Of a DNA stretch of 64,000 nucleotides, positions 34,896-43,064 are shown in pieces (the stretch's first letter is position 1; each line of letters starts with the position of its first letter). Origin of the DNA: Prosthecobacter sp. (GTDB lineage: Bacteria > Verrucomicrobiota > Verrucomicrobiia > Verrucomicrobiales > Verrucomicrobiaceae); assembly GCA_019186985.1 (NCBI GenBank), contig JABARQ010000041.1, positions 1 to 64,000 of the forward strand, read 5' to 3'. A program made the position numbers and the translations under genes. The notes below the pieces were generated by a model. It ran no database searches and was not told the origin of the DNA. It saw nothing but the letters and a program-made list of their open reading frames with translations.

Positions 34896-36122
34896 ATGAT
34901 CAAGAAAGTCACCATCACCAACATCAACACCGGGCACAAGACCGTGACCCTGGTGGCGACCGACTCGCATGAAAAGGCCATCATCGGCTGCGGGGTTTCC
35001 GCCAATGAAACCGTGGCCATCGAGGACGTCACCGGTGCGGATGAAAAGCTCCAGCTCCTGACCTCCCCCAAGCCCGGCACGGATGACTGCGGCGCCTTCT
35101 TCTCCGGCCTCGGGCGCTGCCTCGAGCGCAACATCAGCATGGTGAAAAGCCTCAAGCTGCAGGTGAACCGGGTCCGTTCGCCCCGCTACAAGGGCATGAT
35201 CGCCGACGTCATCCAGGCCATCGCCCAGGGGGAGAAGTTCAGTGATGCGATGTCGAGGTTCCCCGACCTGTTTTCGGACGACATCCTTTCGCTGCTTTAC
35301 GCCGGTGAGGAGGCCGGCCAGCTCGCCCGTGTCTGCAAGCGTGTCGGCATGGCGCAGAAGAAGTCCTCCAAGACGCTGAAGAAGCTCAAGGGCGCCCTCA
35401 TTTATCCGGGCATCGTGATGGTGCTCGGCGTCGCGGTTGTCATCGTCATGAGCTTCACGCTCGTGCCGGCGATGTCGAAGCTGTTCGCCAGCTTCGGCAC
35501 GGACCTGCCCGTGCCCACCAAGATGCTCATCGCGCTCTCCGACCTCTTCATCCACAAGCCCTACATGGTCGCGGTTCCCGTCATCGGCCTGTACATGCTG
35601 TTCTCCAACTTCGGCAAGATCATGGCCCAGCGCTGGATGCAGGACCTGGTGCTGAAGATCCCGATCGTCGGTGCGCTGGTGCGCAAGGCGGCGTCGTCCA
35701 CCAGCTTTCGCACGCTGGCCATGCTCACGGAGTCGAACATCCGGCTCACCGGCGCGCTGGAGATCACCGCCGCCGCCACCTGGCACTATCATTACAAGGA
35801 GTTCTTCATGCGCCTGCGCGACCACATCACGGTCGGCCGCAACCTGCATGAGGGCTTCCTCCTGGAATCCCACTGGCTGGGCTCGGACGGACGCAACCTC
35901 TGCGGCCTCATCGAACTGGCCAGCGAGACCGGCTCCGGCACGGAGATGCTCTCGGAGATCGCCGACGACTACGAGGAGGAGCTCGACAACATGGCGGCAT
36001 CGCTGGACAAGCTCATCGAGCCCCTGACCATGCTCGTCCTCGGGGTGATCGTCGGCTTCCTCATCTACGCCATCTACGGCCCGATGTTCAGCCTCGGCGA
36101 CGTCATCCTGAAGAAAAAGTAG
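34896..36122 (+). CDS. pilC: PilC/GspF family inner-membrane platform protein
   Basis: A 408-residue protein with two T2SSF domains (about 65-190 and 270-400) and three membrane segments (LIYPGIVMVLGVAVVIVMSF, YMVAVPVIGLYMLF and LTMLVLGVIVGFLIYAIYGP). Typical motifs are GEKFSDAMSRFPDLFSDDILSLLYAGEEAGQL in domain 1 and LIELASETGSGTEMLSEIADDYEEELD in domain 2. It forms the platform driven by the pilus ATPase. A short extra N-terminal domain precedes it. It is the last gene of the pilus run. The ATG at 34896 fits the family. Confidence 0.93.
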   Translation: MIKKVTITNINTGHKTVTLVATDSHEKAIIGCGVSANETVAIEDVTGADEKLQLLTSPKPGTDDCGAFFSGLGRCLERNISMVKSLKLQVNRVRSPRYKGMIADVIQAIAQGEKFSDAMSRFPDLFSDDILSLLYAGEEAGQLARVCKRVGMAQKKSSKTLKKLKGALIYPGIVMVLGVAVVIVMSFTLVPAMSKLFASFGTDLPVPTKMLIALSDLFIHKPYMVAVPVIGLYMLFSNFGKIMAQRWMQDLVLKIPIVGALVRKAASSTSFRTLAMLTESNIRLTGALEITAAATWHYHYKEFFMRLRDHITVGRNLHEGFLLESHWLGSDGRNLCGLIELASETGSGTEMLSEIADDYEEELDNMAASLDKLIEPLTMLVLGVIVGFLIYAIYGPMFSLGDVILKKK

Positions 36123-36202
36123 TTCGGCGGACCAGCCTGCCCCGGCGGAGGGGAAGAAGTCGTGAAGGACGGCGTTCCGTCGTCCGTATTCTCGGCCTTC
36201 CC

Positions 36203-36994
36203 ATGCCCTCCGTCCTCGCCCTCTTCGCCCATCCTGACGACATTGAATTTGTTGCCGCCGGCACGCTCCTGCAGCTGCAGGCCAGGGGCTGGGACGTTCA
36301 TTACATGAACCTCTGCACCGGCAACGGCGGATCCGTGCAGATGGACGGGCCGGCCACGTCCGCCACCCGCCTTGAGGAGGGCAGGGAGGCGGCGCGCATC
36401 CTGGGTGCCACGTTTTATCCGCCCATCGCCGACGACCTGGAGCTCACCTACCAGGTGCCGTATCTGCGGAAGGTCGCCTCCGTGGTGCGGGCGGCGCGGC
36501 CGAGCATTGTGCTCACGCATTCTCCGGCCGACTACATGGAGGATCATCAAAACGCCTGCCGCCTGGCCTGCACGGCGTCCTTCGCCCACTGCATCCCCAA
36601 CTTCGCCTGTGACCCGCCGCGTGAGGCCTTCATGCATGATGTCACCGTCTATCACGCCATGCCGCACGGCCAGTGTGACCCCTTGCGCAAGCGCATCCAC
36701 GCCGGTCTCTTTGTGGACACCACGCCGGTCCATGCCCGCAAGCGCGAGGCGCTGGCCGCCCATGTCAGCCAGAAGCATTGGCTGGACGTGAGCCAGGGCA
36801 TGGACTCCTACCTGATCAGCATGGACGAGGCCTCACGGAAGATCGGGGCTCTGTCCGGCAGTTTTGAACACGCCGAAGGCTGGCGCCGCCATCTCCACCT
36901 CGGCTACAGCGCGCAGGAGGTGGATCCACTCAGGGATGCCCTTGGCGATTCCGTGCGGGTCAACGAGGCCTATGAAGCCTGGCTGAAGGAATGA
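36203..36994 (+). CDS. PIG-L (LmbE-like) family deacetylase
   Basis: A 263-residue zinc-dependent N-deacetylase of the PIG-L/LmbE/MshB family. The metal motif AHPDDIE is at residues 9-15 and the third ligand region is DYMEDHQNA. These enzymes remove acetyl from N-acetylglucosamine-like groups on lipids or small molecules. No signal peptide is seen, so it is cytoplasmic. It starts 80 bases after pilC on the same strand but has no obvious pilus role. Confidence 0.88.
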   Translation: MPSVLALFAHPDDIEFVAAGTLLQLQARGWDVHYMNLCTGNGGSVQMDGPATSATRLEEGREAARILGATFYPPIADDLELTYQVPYLRKVASVVRAARPSIVLTHSPADYMEDHQNACRLACTASFAHCIPNFACDPPREAFMHDVTVYHAMPHGQCDPLRKRIHAGLFVDTTPVHARKREALAAHVSQKHWLDVSQGMDSYLISMDEASRKIGALSGSFEHAEGWRRHLHLGYSAQEVDPLRDALGDSVRVNEAYEAWLKE

Positions 36995-37053
36995 CGTTGA
37001 CGTGCCTCCGCCTGGACGATGCCAGGAAGCCAGGCGTGGCCCTTCCAAACCTG

Positions 37054-38301
37054 TCACGGTGGCGGAGTGAGGGTGAACTGACCGCTTTCGCTGGTTCCTG
37101 GAAAGAAGCCGGCGGCGGAGCGGGCGCTTTGAAGAATGACGCCGCCCACGGTGCGGGTGACTCCGGCCTCGGGCTTGAAGGTGCCGCTGACAAACCCGCT
37201 GGGGGCTGAAAGGCTTAGCTTGAGCGACACGGGGTCAAGGGGTGCGGTGATCTTGTTGGTGCTGTCGATGGTGATGTCGCGGATGAAGGGCGGCGCGGTC
37301 AGGTTTCCTCCGGTGGCGGTGAACACGGCGTTGGGGGAGGTGCCGTTGAGATCCATGGCTCGCCGGCCTGCCGCCGGTGGAATGTACAGCGCACCCTGGG
37401 CGTCGAGCTGCGTGGTGAAGGCGGCGTCATGCAGCGGGCCGGTGGTGTCCGGCTTGAGCCAGTCTAGGGTGCCGCTGACGGCCAGTCCCGGGGCAGTGAC
37501 CGGGAAGAACCGCAGGCTTCCGGCGATGAAGCCCTGGCTGGAATGAAGAGGGACGTAGAGCGGCCAGGTGTTCATGCCGACAATCTGGGCACCCTGGGTG
37601 ATGGCGACGTTGTTGGCCAGCTTGCCAGCCAGGGTGAGCGCGCCCTTGCTGCTCACCACGAGGGTGGCGTAACCCGTGCCCTGGGGGATGCCGGGGTCTG
37701 AGGATGTCTTCAGCAGCACCAGCGTGTACCTGCCCACGAGGCCGCCGCCGATGGTTAGGCCGCCGCTGTTGTAAAGATCCCGCTGAAGGGCGATGCCGGA
37801 GTTGAACACGACGCCGCCGACATCGCCGGTCAGGGTGCCGCTGATGGATGGAACGCTGCCATGCACATCGAGGCTCAGCGTCAGCTGGTAGTCGAGCAGC
37901 GGATCCTTGCGGTCGATGAAGACATGCAGGCCGTCCAGGCTTCCATCGGCGAGGAAGGAGCCGCCGAAGCCGTGGGTGACGCCCTGGATGGTGAGCTTGC
38001 CGCTGAAGGTGCCGCCGGCCGTGAGCTTGATGGAGATGATCCCCGTGTGCCCGGCATGGATGTCGGTGTTGGTGATGATGCCGGCGTAGTTTCCCGCCAG
38101 CAGCGGAGGCGGTGCGAGCGGAGGTGTGACCGTGCTGGCACGGCTGAGCAGGCTGCCGTTCTTGTCGTAGGCGTAGTCGCTCCGGCTGGTTCCATCATAA
38201 TTGACGGAGATCAGCCGTCCGCTGACGTCATGCCGGAAGGAGACGGTGACGGCCTGTGATGACAGGAGTGGCAGAAGGCCCAGGAGGAGAAATGTTTTCA
38301 T
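37054..38301 (-). CDS. Secreted protein with an N-terminal YD-repeat stub and beta-repeat modules
   Basis: A 415-residue exported protein with a signal peptide (MKTFLLLGLLPLLSSQAVT). Immediately after it come one or two RHS-type YD repeats (FRHDVSGRLISVNYDG, DYAYDKNGSLLSRAS). The remaining 340 residues are beta modules (GNYAGIITN, GTFSGKLTIQG, GALTLAGKLANNVAI) of the same type as in the protein at 19737-21446. It lies 48 bases downstream of the large RHS gene on the same strand, so the pair probably form one unit. Function unknown. Confidence 0.7.
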   Translation of the reverse strand: MKTFLLLGLLPLLSSQAVTVSFRHDVSGRLISVNYDGTSRSDYAYDKNGSLLSRASTVTPPLAPPPLLAGNYAGIITNTDIHAGHTGIISIKLTAGGTFSGKLTIQGVTHGFGGSFLADGSLDGLHVFIDRKDPLLDYQLTLSLDVHGSVPSISGTLTGDVGGVVFNSGIALQRDLYNSGGLTIGGGLVGRYTLVLLKTSSDPGIPQGTGYATLVVSSKGALTLAGKLANNVAITQGAQIVGMNTWPLYVPLHSSQGFIAGSLRFFPVTAPGLAVSGTLDWLKPDTTGPLHDAAFTTQLDAQGALYIPPAAGRRAMDLNGTSPNAVFTATGGNLTAPPFIRDITIDSTNKITAPLDPVSLKLSLSAPSGFVSGTFKPEAGVTRTVGGVILQSARSAAGFFPGTSESGQFTLTPPP

Positions 38302-38349
38302 GACCTTGATGGATCTGGGAATGAAGCGGTCTGGTGCGGGTATTCTGTG

Positions 38350-41300
38350 TCACTGCGGTGGCGGGGGAACGGTGCCGCCGAGACCCCTGATCACTTCGCC
38401 GACCAGCCCGCGCTGCTTGTCGATGGCGCTGAGCTTGTCGCGGGTGGCCTTGTCCCTGCGTCCGCCATTTTTGACGATGTCGTCAAGCAGCTGCTGTCCG
38501 GCCGCCTGCAGGGCGATGTAGGTGGTGGTGAAGAACTGAACCGCCGACTGATGAGCTGCGGATGCAGCCTGGCTGGAGGAGCCAGGAACTCCTTCGGCGG
38601 TGTTTTCCGAAAGGGTGGTGTTGGAGATGGGGATGGAGGTGGAAGGATTAAAGATGCCTCCGCCATCACCGCCGGGGCCGAAGGAAATGTCATCATCACC
38701 CGGGCTGCCGACGAGGCCAGGGCCTCCTCCAAAGAAGCCGCCTGGGGGCATCAGGCCTCCGCCCGGGGCGTCCATCAGGCTGTCGCTGCCATTGCCGTCA
38801 TGGATTCCAAGGGGGCCGCCTCCCGGAAAGAGGCCGCTGACAGGACCGCCAGGCGGCCCCGGGAAAAAGGCGCCGCAGCCGCTCGTTCCAGCACCGGTCA
38901 GGGCCGCCGGAATGTCATTGGCGGGAGGAGCCGGGGGCGGCGGCATGTTCTGCATTCGAAACAGCGCTTCCATGTTGTACTGCCTTGCCCGTTCCTCCCT
39001 CTCCGCAGCTTCATCGAGGCCGAAGGCGCGTTCGAACATGGTGAGCAGCATGTAGATGCTGCCCGGGCCGAGCGCCCCTGAGTTGGCGATGTCCGCCGCG
39101 ACCGCGCTCACTTCGTCAATGGCCCCGCTTGGGTCGATGTATTTCATCGGGTTGCCGGCCGCGTAGGCGTAGCGGTTGAGCGAACTCGGATCCTCAAGCC
39201 TCGGGGGAAGCGGATCCCGGGAAAGGAAGCGTGCGCTCGAGGGATCATAGTAGCGGGCGCCCATCTGGTAGAGCCCGCCCTCCTCCCTGACACCATGCCG
39301 GCCGATGTAGGTGAAGGGCTGGTTGCTGCCGCCGTTGTGCACCAGACGTTCGCCATAGGGGCCATAGGCATAGGAGTCGGTGACCGTCCCCATTTCGTCG
39401 GTGAGGGCCAGGGTGGAGCCTGCGCGGTCGAAGTGATAGAAGGTGGCGTCACCCGAGCTCATGTCGATGCTGTAGAGAAGCTGTCCGCCAGGCGTCCACA
39501 CATAGGCGATGTCAGGCTCGGTGCCCGGTGATTCCTGAAAGACAATGGGAGCCCCCCGGATGGCATAATGCCTTTGATATTCGGTGACATCCATGCCGTC
39601 CGTCCGCCGGATGAGGTGCCCGAGACCGTTGTACTCAAGCTCAACGCCGTCGGCGTTCACCAGGTTGGAGACGCCGTTCCATTCGTAGGTGTGTCCAGGC
39701 GAGGTGGTGAGGCGCCCGAGGGCGTCATAGGCATGGCCGGGTGTCGTGATCTCTCCTGCCTTGCCAAACTTGAAGGTTTGCGAAGATGCCGTCACGGAAG
39801 GGACGTCGGGCGCGTTGTAGTCGATCCCGATGACTTCACCCGCAGGGTTCAAGGTGTAGACCAGGTCGATGATGCCGCCTTCCTCGATGCGAACCAGGCG
39901 CCCGGAGCTGTCGTGGCTGAAGGTGGCGTCGATGCCCGGAGTGCGGATGATGTCCGTGAGGCGTCCGTCATCCGCATAGATGAAGTCCAGGTCCGCGTTG
40001 CTGATGTTGTCGGTGACCTGGACCAGGCGGCTGCGTGTGTCATACTGGTAGGTGACGATGACGGCGCCGTTCCTGTATTCGACCGAGGTCAGCCGGCCTC
40101 CGGGGTCATGAACAGCATTGAAATCCAGGCCATCCTGCGGGCAGTTGGAAAGACGGCCCTCGGCGTCGTATTCAAACGTCACCTCGTTGGCCGAGGTCAG
40201 CCGGTTCTGGTTGTCATAGCCGTAGTCGAGCGAGGGGCCGCTGGCGTGGGTGAAGACCTGCTCGATGAGGTTGCCCGCGAAATCATGGACGAGCGTGGTG
40301 CTAGTGCCGTCGGGAAAGGTGGCGGAACTGAGCCGTCCACGAGGATTGTAGGCATAGCTGGTGCTCCTGCCGAGGGGGTCCGTGTTTTTGGAGACAAAGC
40401 CTGACTTCATCCGGGTCGTGCTCCACACGCCGCCGCCGGGGTCGGTGATCTTGGTGACGTTGCCCAGGGCGTCGCGGTCATATTTGGCGACCCCGGTTCC
40501 CTGGCGGGCGGCGTTGATCAGCAGCCCTCTTTTGTCATAGCCGTAAAAGGTCTGCCGCCCCAGCGGATCCACGACGCCGGTGACCCGCTGCATGGCGTCG
40601 CGGATGATGCGGATGCCGGCACCGTCGGCATCACGGATCCGGACGGGGAAGCCGAGGCGGTTGCGGTCATACTGAACCCCTGAAAGAAGCGGTTGAAGCG
40701 GGGAGCGGATGTTGATGACACGTCCCTCCCTGTCGTGGCTGACGAGCCAGTCATGGGCGCCGGCATCGGTCAGCCCAGTCAGCATCTGACGCTCGTCGTA
40801 GGTGGCCGTGATGCTGTTGCTGTTGCGGTCTGTCACGGATTCGAGCAGTCCCCGGGAGTTGTAGGCATAGACGGTGGCGTTTCCCAGGCGGTCCGTCACG
40901 CCGTCCACGCGGTCCAGGGCGTCGTAGCTGACGTGGGTTTCCTTCAGGTCCGGGTCGGTGATCCTGGTGATCCTGTCGTTGTCGTTGTAGGCGTAGGTCC
41001 AGACCTTGCCGCGCTCATCCGTCACCGAGGTCAGGCGGTCCTTGCCGTCATAGGCCAGGATGACATTGTGTCCTCCGGGCCGGGTGATGAGGGAAAGCCT
41101 GCCACGTGGGGTGTCATAACCCAAGGTGGTGACGCCCTCGTCCGGCGGCTGGCAGGAGGTCAGGCGGCCCATGGCGTCGTACTGATAAGTGGTCACTGCC
41201 CCCAGCGGATTGGTGGCGGTCAGCACCTGGCCGCTGGCGTCATGGGTGTACTTCCAGCTTTTTCCGGCCTCGTCGGTGACCTGGGTCAGGTTGCCCCTGG

Positions 41301-42762
41301 CATCGTACTTGCAGGAGCTTGAGGCACCATCCGGACGGGTCACCTTGACCAGGTCATGAAAGACCAGCCCGTTGAACTTGCGCGCTGCATACGCAAACAG
41401 CGTGACCCTGCCTTCGGCGTCTGTCATGGAGGCCATCCTGCCGCTTGCCGCATGGTAGGTGAAGGAGGTCCTGCCGCCCAGACGGTCGGTCACCGAGGTG
41501 CGCCGGCCCGCGTTGTCGTAGGTCATGCTGACGGCCCTGCCGAGCTGGTCCTCATGGCTGGTCAGCCGGCCGTTGCTGTCATAAAAGTCGGTCAGGGTGT
41601 GCAGTTCAGGATCCGTGAACACCGTGCTGCCGGCGTTGTATTCCAGCGTGCTGGTGTCAGTGCCGCGCATGACCTGGGTGGTGACCTGGCTGCCGGTGTA
41701 GGCCTGGGTGAAGGGCGTGTTTCCCTCGGGCCGCTGGACGGAGCTGGGCCTGCCTCCGCTGCTGCCGTAGGTGGTGGTGTGGCCGCCGTAATCCTGGACG
41801 GAGGTCAGCACCCCGCCGGTGTAGGCAAAGGTCACGGTCCGGGGCGTCGTGTTGTCGGTGATGCTGGTGATGAGTGCGCCGGTGTAGTTCAGGGTGAGGG
41901 TGCGGCCGAGCCCGTCGCTGACGCTGGTGAGGCTTCCGCCGGTGTAAGCAAGCGTGTGGACGTTGCCCCTGCCGTCCTCGATTTTGACGAGCCTGCCGTT
42001 GGCATCGTAGGTCCAGGCCTGGCCGGTATGGGGATGGCCCAGCAAAAACTGCCCCGAACTCTCCACGAGCTGGAAGGGGATGTCAGTCGGTGCCTTGAGT
42101 CCCCAGTTCTTGCCGTTTTTGTCAAAACGCAGCACACGGCCCGATGGCAGCACGACCCGCTTCACCGTGGGTGCGACGCTGATGATCCGGGAGGCGAAGT
42201 TATGGGAACGGTTGGTGCCGAGGCCGGCCTGTACCAGGTCGCTTGCGGAGAGGGAGGACGCGACATACCTGCTGAAGCAAAGCGGCATGGGACCTCCAAG
42301 GTTCATGTCCATGCCCTCGGTGGCGAAGTATTCCCCGGTGCCGGTGTTCACCGGGTCGCCCGCAATGCCGAACTGGGGGTTCTGGGCGGAGGTTCCCGCC
42401 GGGGCCAGGACGATCACCTGGATGCTGCCGCTGACGATCTGGCCGTTGTTGGTGCCTGAGAAAAAAAGCGTGGTCGTCCCGGGGGCCGTTCCGGTGATCA
42501 CGACGTTGACGTAGCCTGTGCCGCTGCGCGGCGCCGTCAGGTCGTCTGAAACCAGGCCTGAATTCGAAACGTCGGTCAGGTTCACCGCAGCGCCGCCCGA
42601 GGAGCCCTTCACCTTCACCACGGCGGAGGTTCCCACGTCGAGGATGAGCGGGTCGGGTTCTGGAAAGAACGCCGGCAGCGGCGTGAGTCCGGCCGCCCAG
42701 GCGATGAGGAGCGGCCTCCAGACGGACCTTGGGCGCAGGGTAGTGTGGGGCTGTGCATTCAT
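38350..42762 (-). CDS. RHS/YD-repeat protein with RHS-associated core domain
   Basis: A 1470-residue protein with a likely signal peptide, a short Ig-like or BACON-like N-terminal segment and a DUF6531-type block near GDPVNTGTGEYF. Dozens of YD repeats follow (for example YDNAGRRTSVTDRLGG), which would wrap into a hollow shell. The RHS-associated core near 1150-1213 contains GARYYDPSSARFLSRDPL and NPMKYIDPSG. The variable C-terminus of 257 residues is a helical piece, a long Gly/Pro-rich linker and a small helical end with no toxin motif I can recognise. It may be a surface or secreted polymorphic protein. No immunity-like small gene follows directly. Confidence 0.85.
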   Translation of the reverse strand: MNAQPHTTLRPRSVWRPLLIAWAAGLTPLPAFFPEPDPLILDVGTSAVVKVKGSSGGAAVNLTDVSNSGLVSDDLTAPRSGTGYVNVVITGTAPGTTTLFFSGTNNGQIVSGSIQVIVLAPAGTSAQNPQFGIAGDPVNTGTGEYFATEGMDMNLGGPMPLCFSRYVASSLSASDLVQAGLGTNRSHNFASRIISVAPTVKRVVLPSGRVLRFDKNGKNWGLKAPTDIPFQLVESSGQFLLGHPHTGQAWTYDANGRLVKIEDGRGNVHTLAYTGGSLTSVSDGLGRTLTLNYTGALITSITDNTTPRTVTFAYTGGVLTSVQDYGGHTTTYGSSGGRPSSVQRPEGNTPFTQAYTGSQVTTQVMRGTDTSTLEYNAGSTVFTDPELHTLTDFYDSNGRLTSHEDQLGRAVSMTYDNAGRRTSVTDRLGGRTSFTYHAASGRMASMTDAEGRVTLFAYAARKFNGLVFHDLVKVTRPDGASSSCKYDARGNLTQVTDEAGKSWKYTHDASGQVLTATNPLGAVTTYQYDAMGRLTSCQPPDEGVTTLGYDTPRGRLSLITRPGGHNVILAYDGKDRLTSVTDERGKVWTYAYNDNDRITRITDPDLKETHVSYDALDRVDGVTDRLGNATVYAYNSRGLLESVTDRNSNSITATYDERQMLTGLTDAGAHDWLVSHDREGRVINIRSPLQPLLSGVQYDRNRLGFPVRIRDADGAGIRIIRDAMQRVTGVVDPLGRQTFYGYDKRGLLINAARQGTGVAKYDRDALGNVTKITDPGGGVWSTTRMKSGFVSKNTDPLGRSTSYAYNPRGRLSSATFPDGTSTTLVHDFAGNLIEQVFTHASGPSLDYGYDNQNRLTSANEVTFEYDAEGRLSNCPQDGLDFNAVHDPGGRLTSVEYRNGAVIVTYQYDTRSRLVQVTDNISNADLDFIYADDGRLTDIIRTPGIDATFSHDSSGRLVRIEEGGIIDLVYTLNPAGEVIGIDYNAPDVPSVTASSQTFKFGKAGEITTPGHAYDALGRLTTSPGHTYEWNGVSNLVNADGVELEYNGLGHLIRRTDGMDVTEYQRHYAIRGAPIVFQESPGTEPDIAYVWTPGGQLLYSIDMSSGDATFYHFDRAGSTLALTDEMGTVTDSYAYGPYGERLVHNGGSNQPFTYIGRHGVREEGGLYQMGARYYDPSSARFLSRDPLPPRLEDPSSLNRYAYAAGNPMKYIDPSGAIDEVSAVAADIANSGALGPGSIYMLLTMFERAFGLDEAAEREERARQYNMEALFRMQNMPPPPAPPANDIPAALTGAGTSGCGAFFPGPPGGPVSGLFPGGGPLGIHDGNGSDSLMDAPGGGLMPPGGFFGGGPGLVGSPGDDDISFGPGGDGGGIFNPSTSIPISNTTLSENTAEGVPGSSSQAASAAHQSAVQFFTTTYIALQAAGQQLLDDIVKNGGRRDKATRDKLSAIDKQRGLVGEVIRGLGGTVPPPPQ

Positions 42763-43064
42763 GTCCGTGGCTCATGGCTGGGGTTCAGGATGGGCAGCGG
42801 CGTTCGTCTTTGTCGCCTGCTGTCATGCGGCCATGGACCCTCCGCTCGGGTGGGAAGATCACGGTCCCGGCGCGCATGGGAGGGAGAATAACCGGTCCGC
42901 CCGGCCCTTGACGAGCTTTTTTCGCAAGGCCTATCCAATAATGTGACAGCAAGAGCCGGGCCGGGACGACTGCTTCGGCCGTCATGGCACGCCTTGAAAG
43001 GCGCGAAAAAGCCGGCCTCCCGGGGGCCGGCTTTGACGCAATCGTTGGTTTGTCCGGGACGGGC
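42763..43064. other. Intergenic region between aspS and the RHS gene
   Basis: This 302-base stretch holds the aspS terminator at its right end and otherwise the 5' region of the RHS gene. Open frames here overlap aspS or the RHS gene and have Pro/Arg-rich shadow composition. I see no small gene or RNA structure beyond the terminator. Confidence 0.5.
43006..43034 (-). terminator. Intrinsic terminator of aspS
   Basis: On the minus strand a 10-base-pair stem (AAAGCCGGCC / GGCCGGCTTT) with a 7-base loop runs into a short T-run. It lies about 30 bases after the aspS stop codon. Confidence 0.8.

Noticed and set aside
38350-42762. RHS toxin with immunity gene
   Set aside because: No toxin motif is recognisable at the C-terminus and the next gene is a large secreted protein, not a small immunity-like one.
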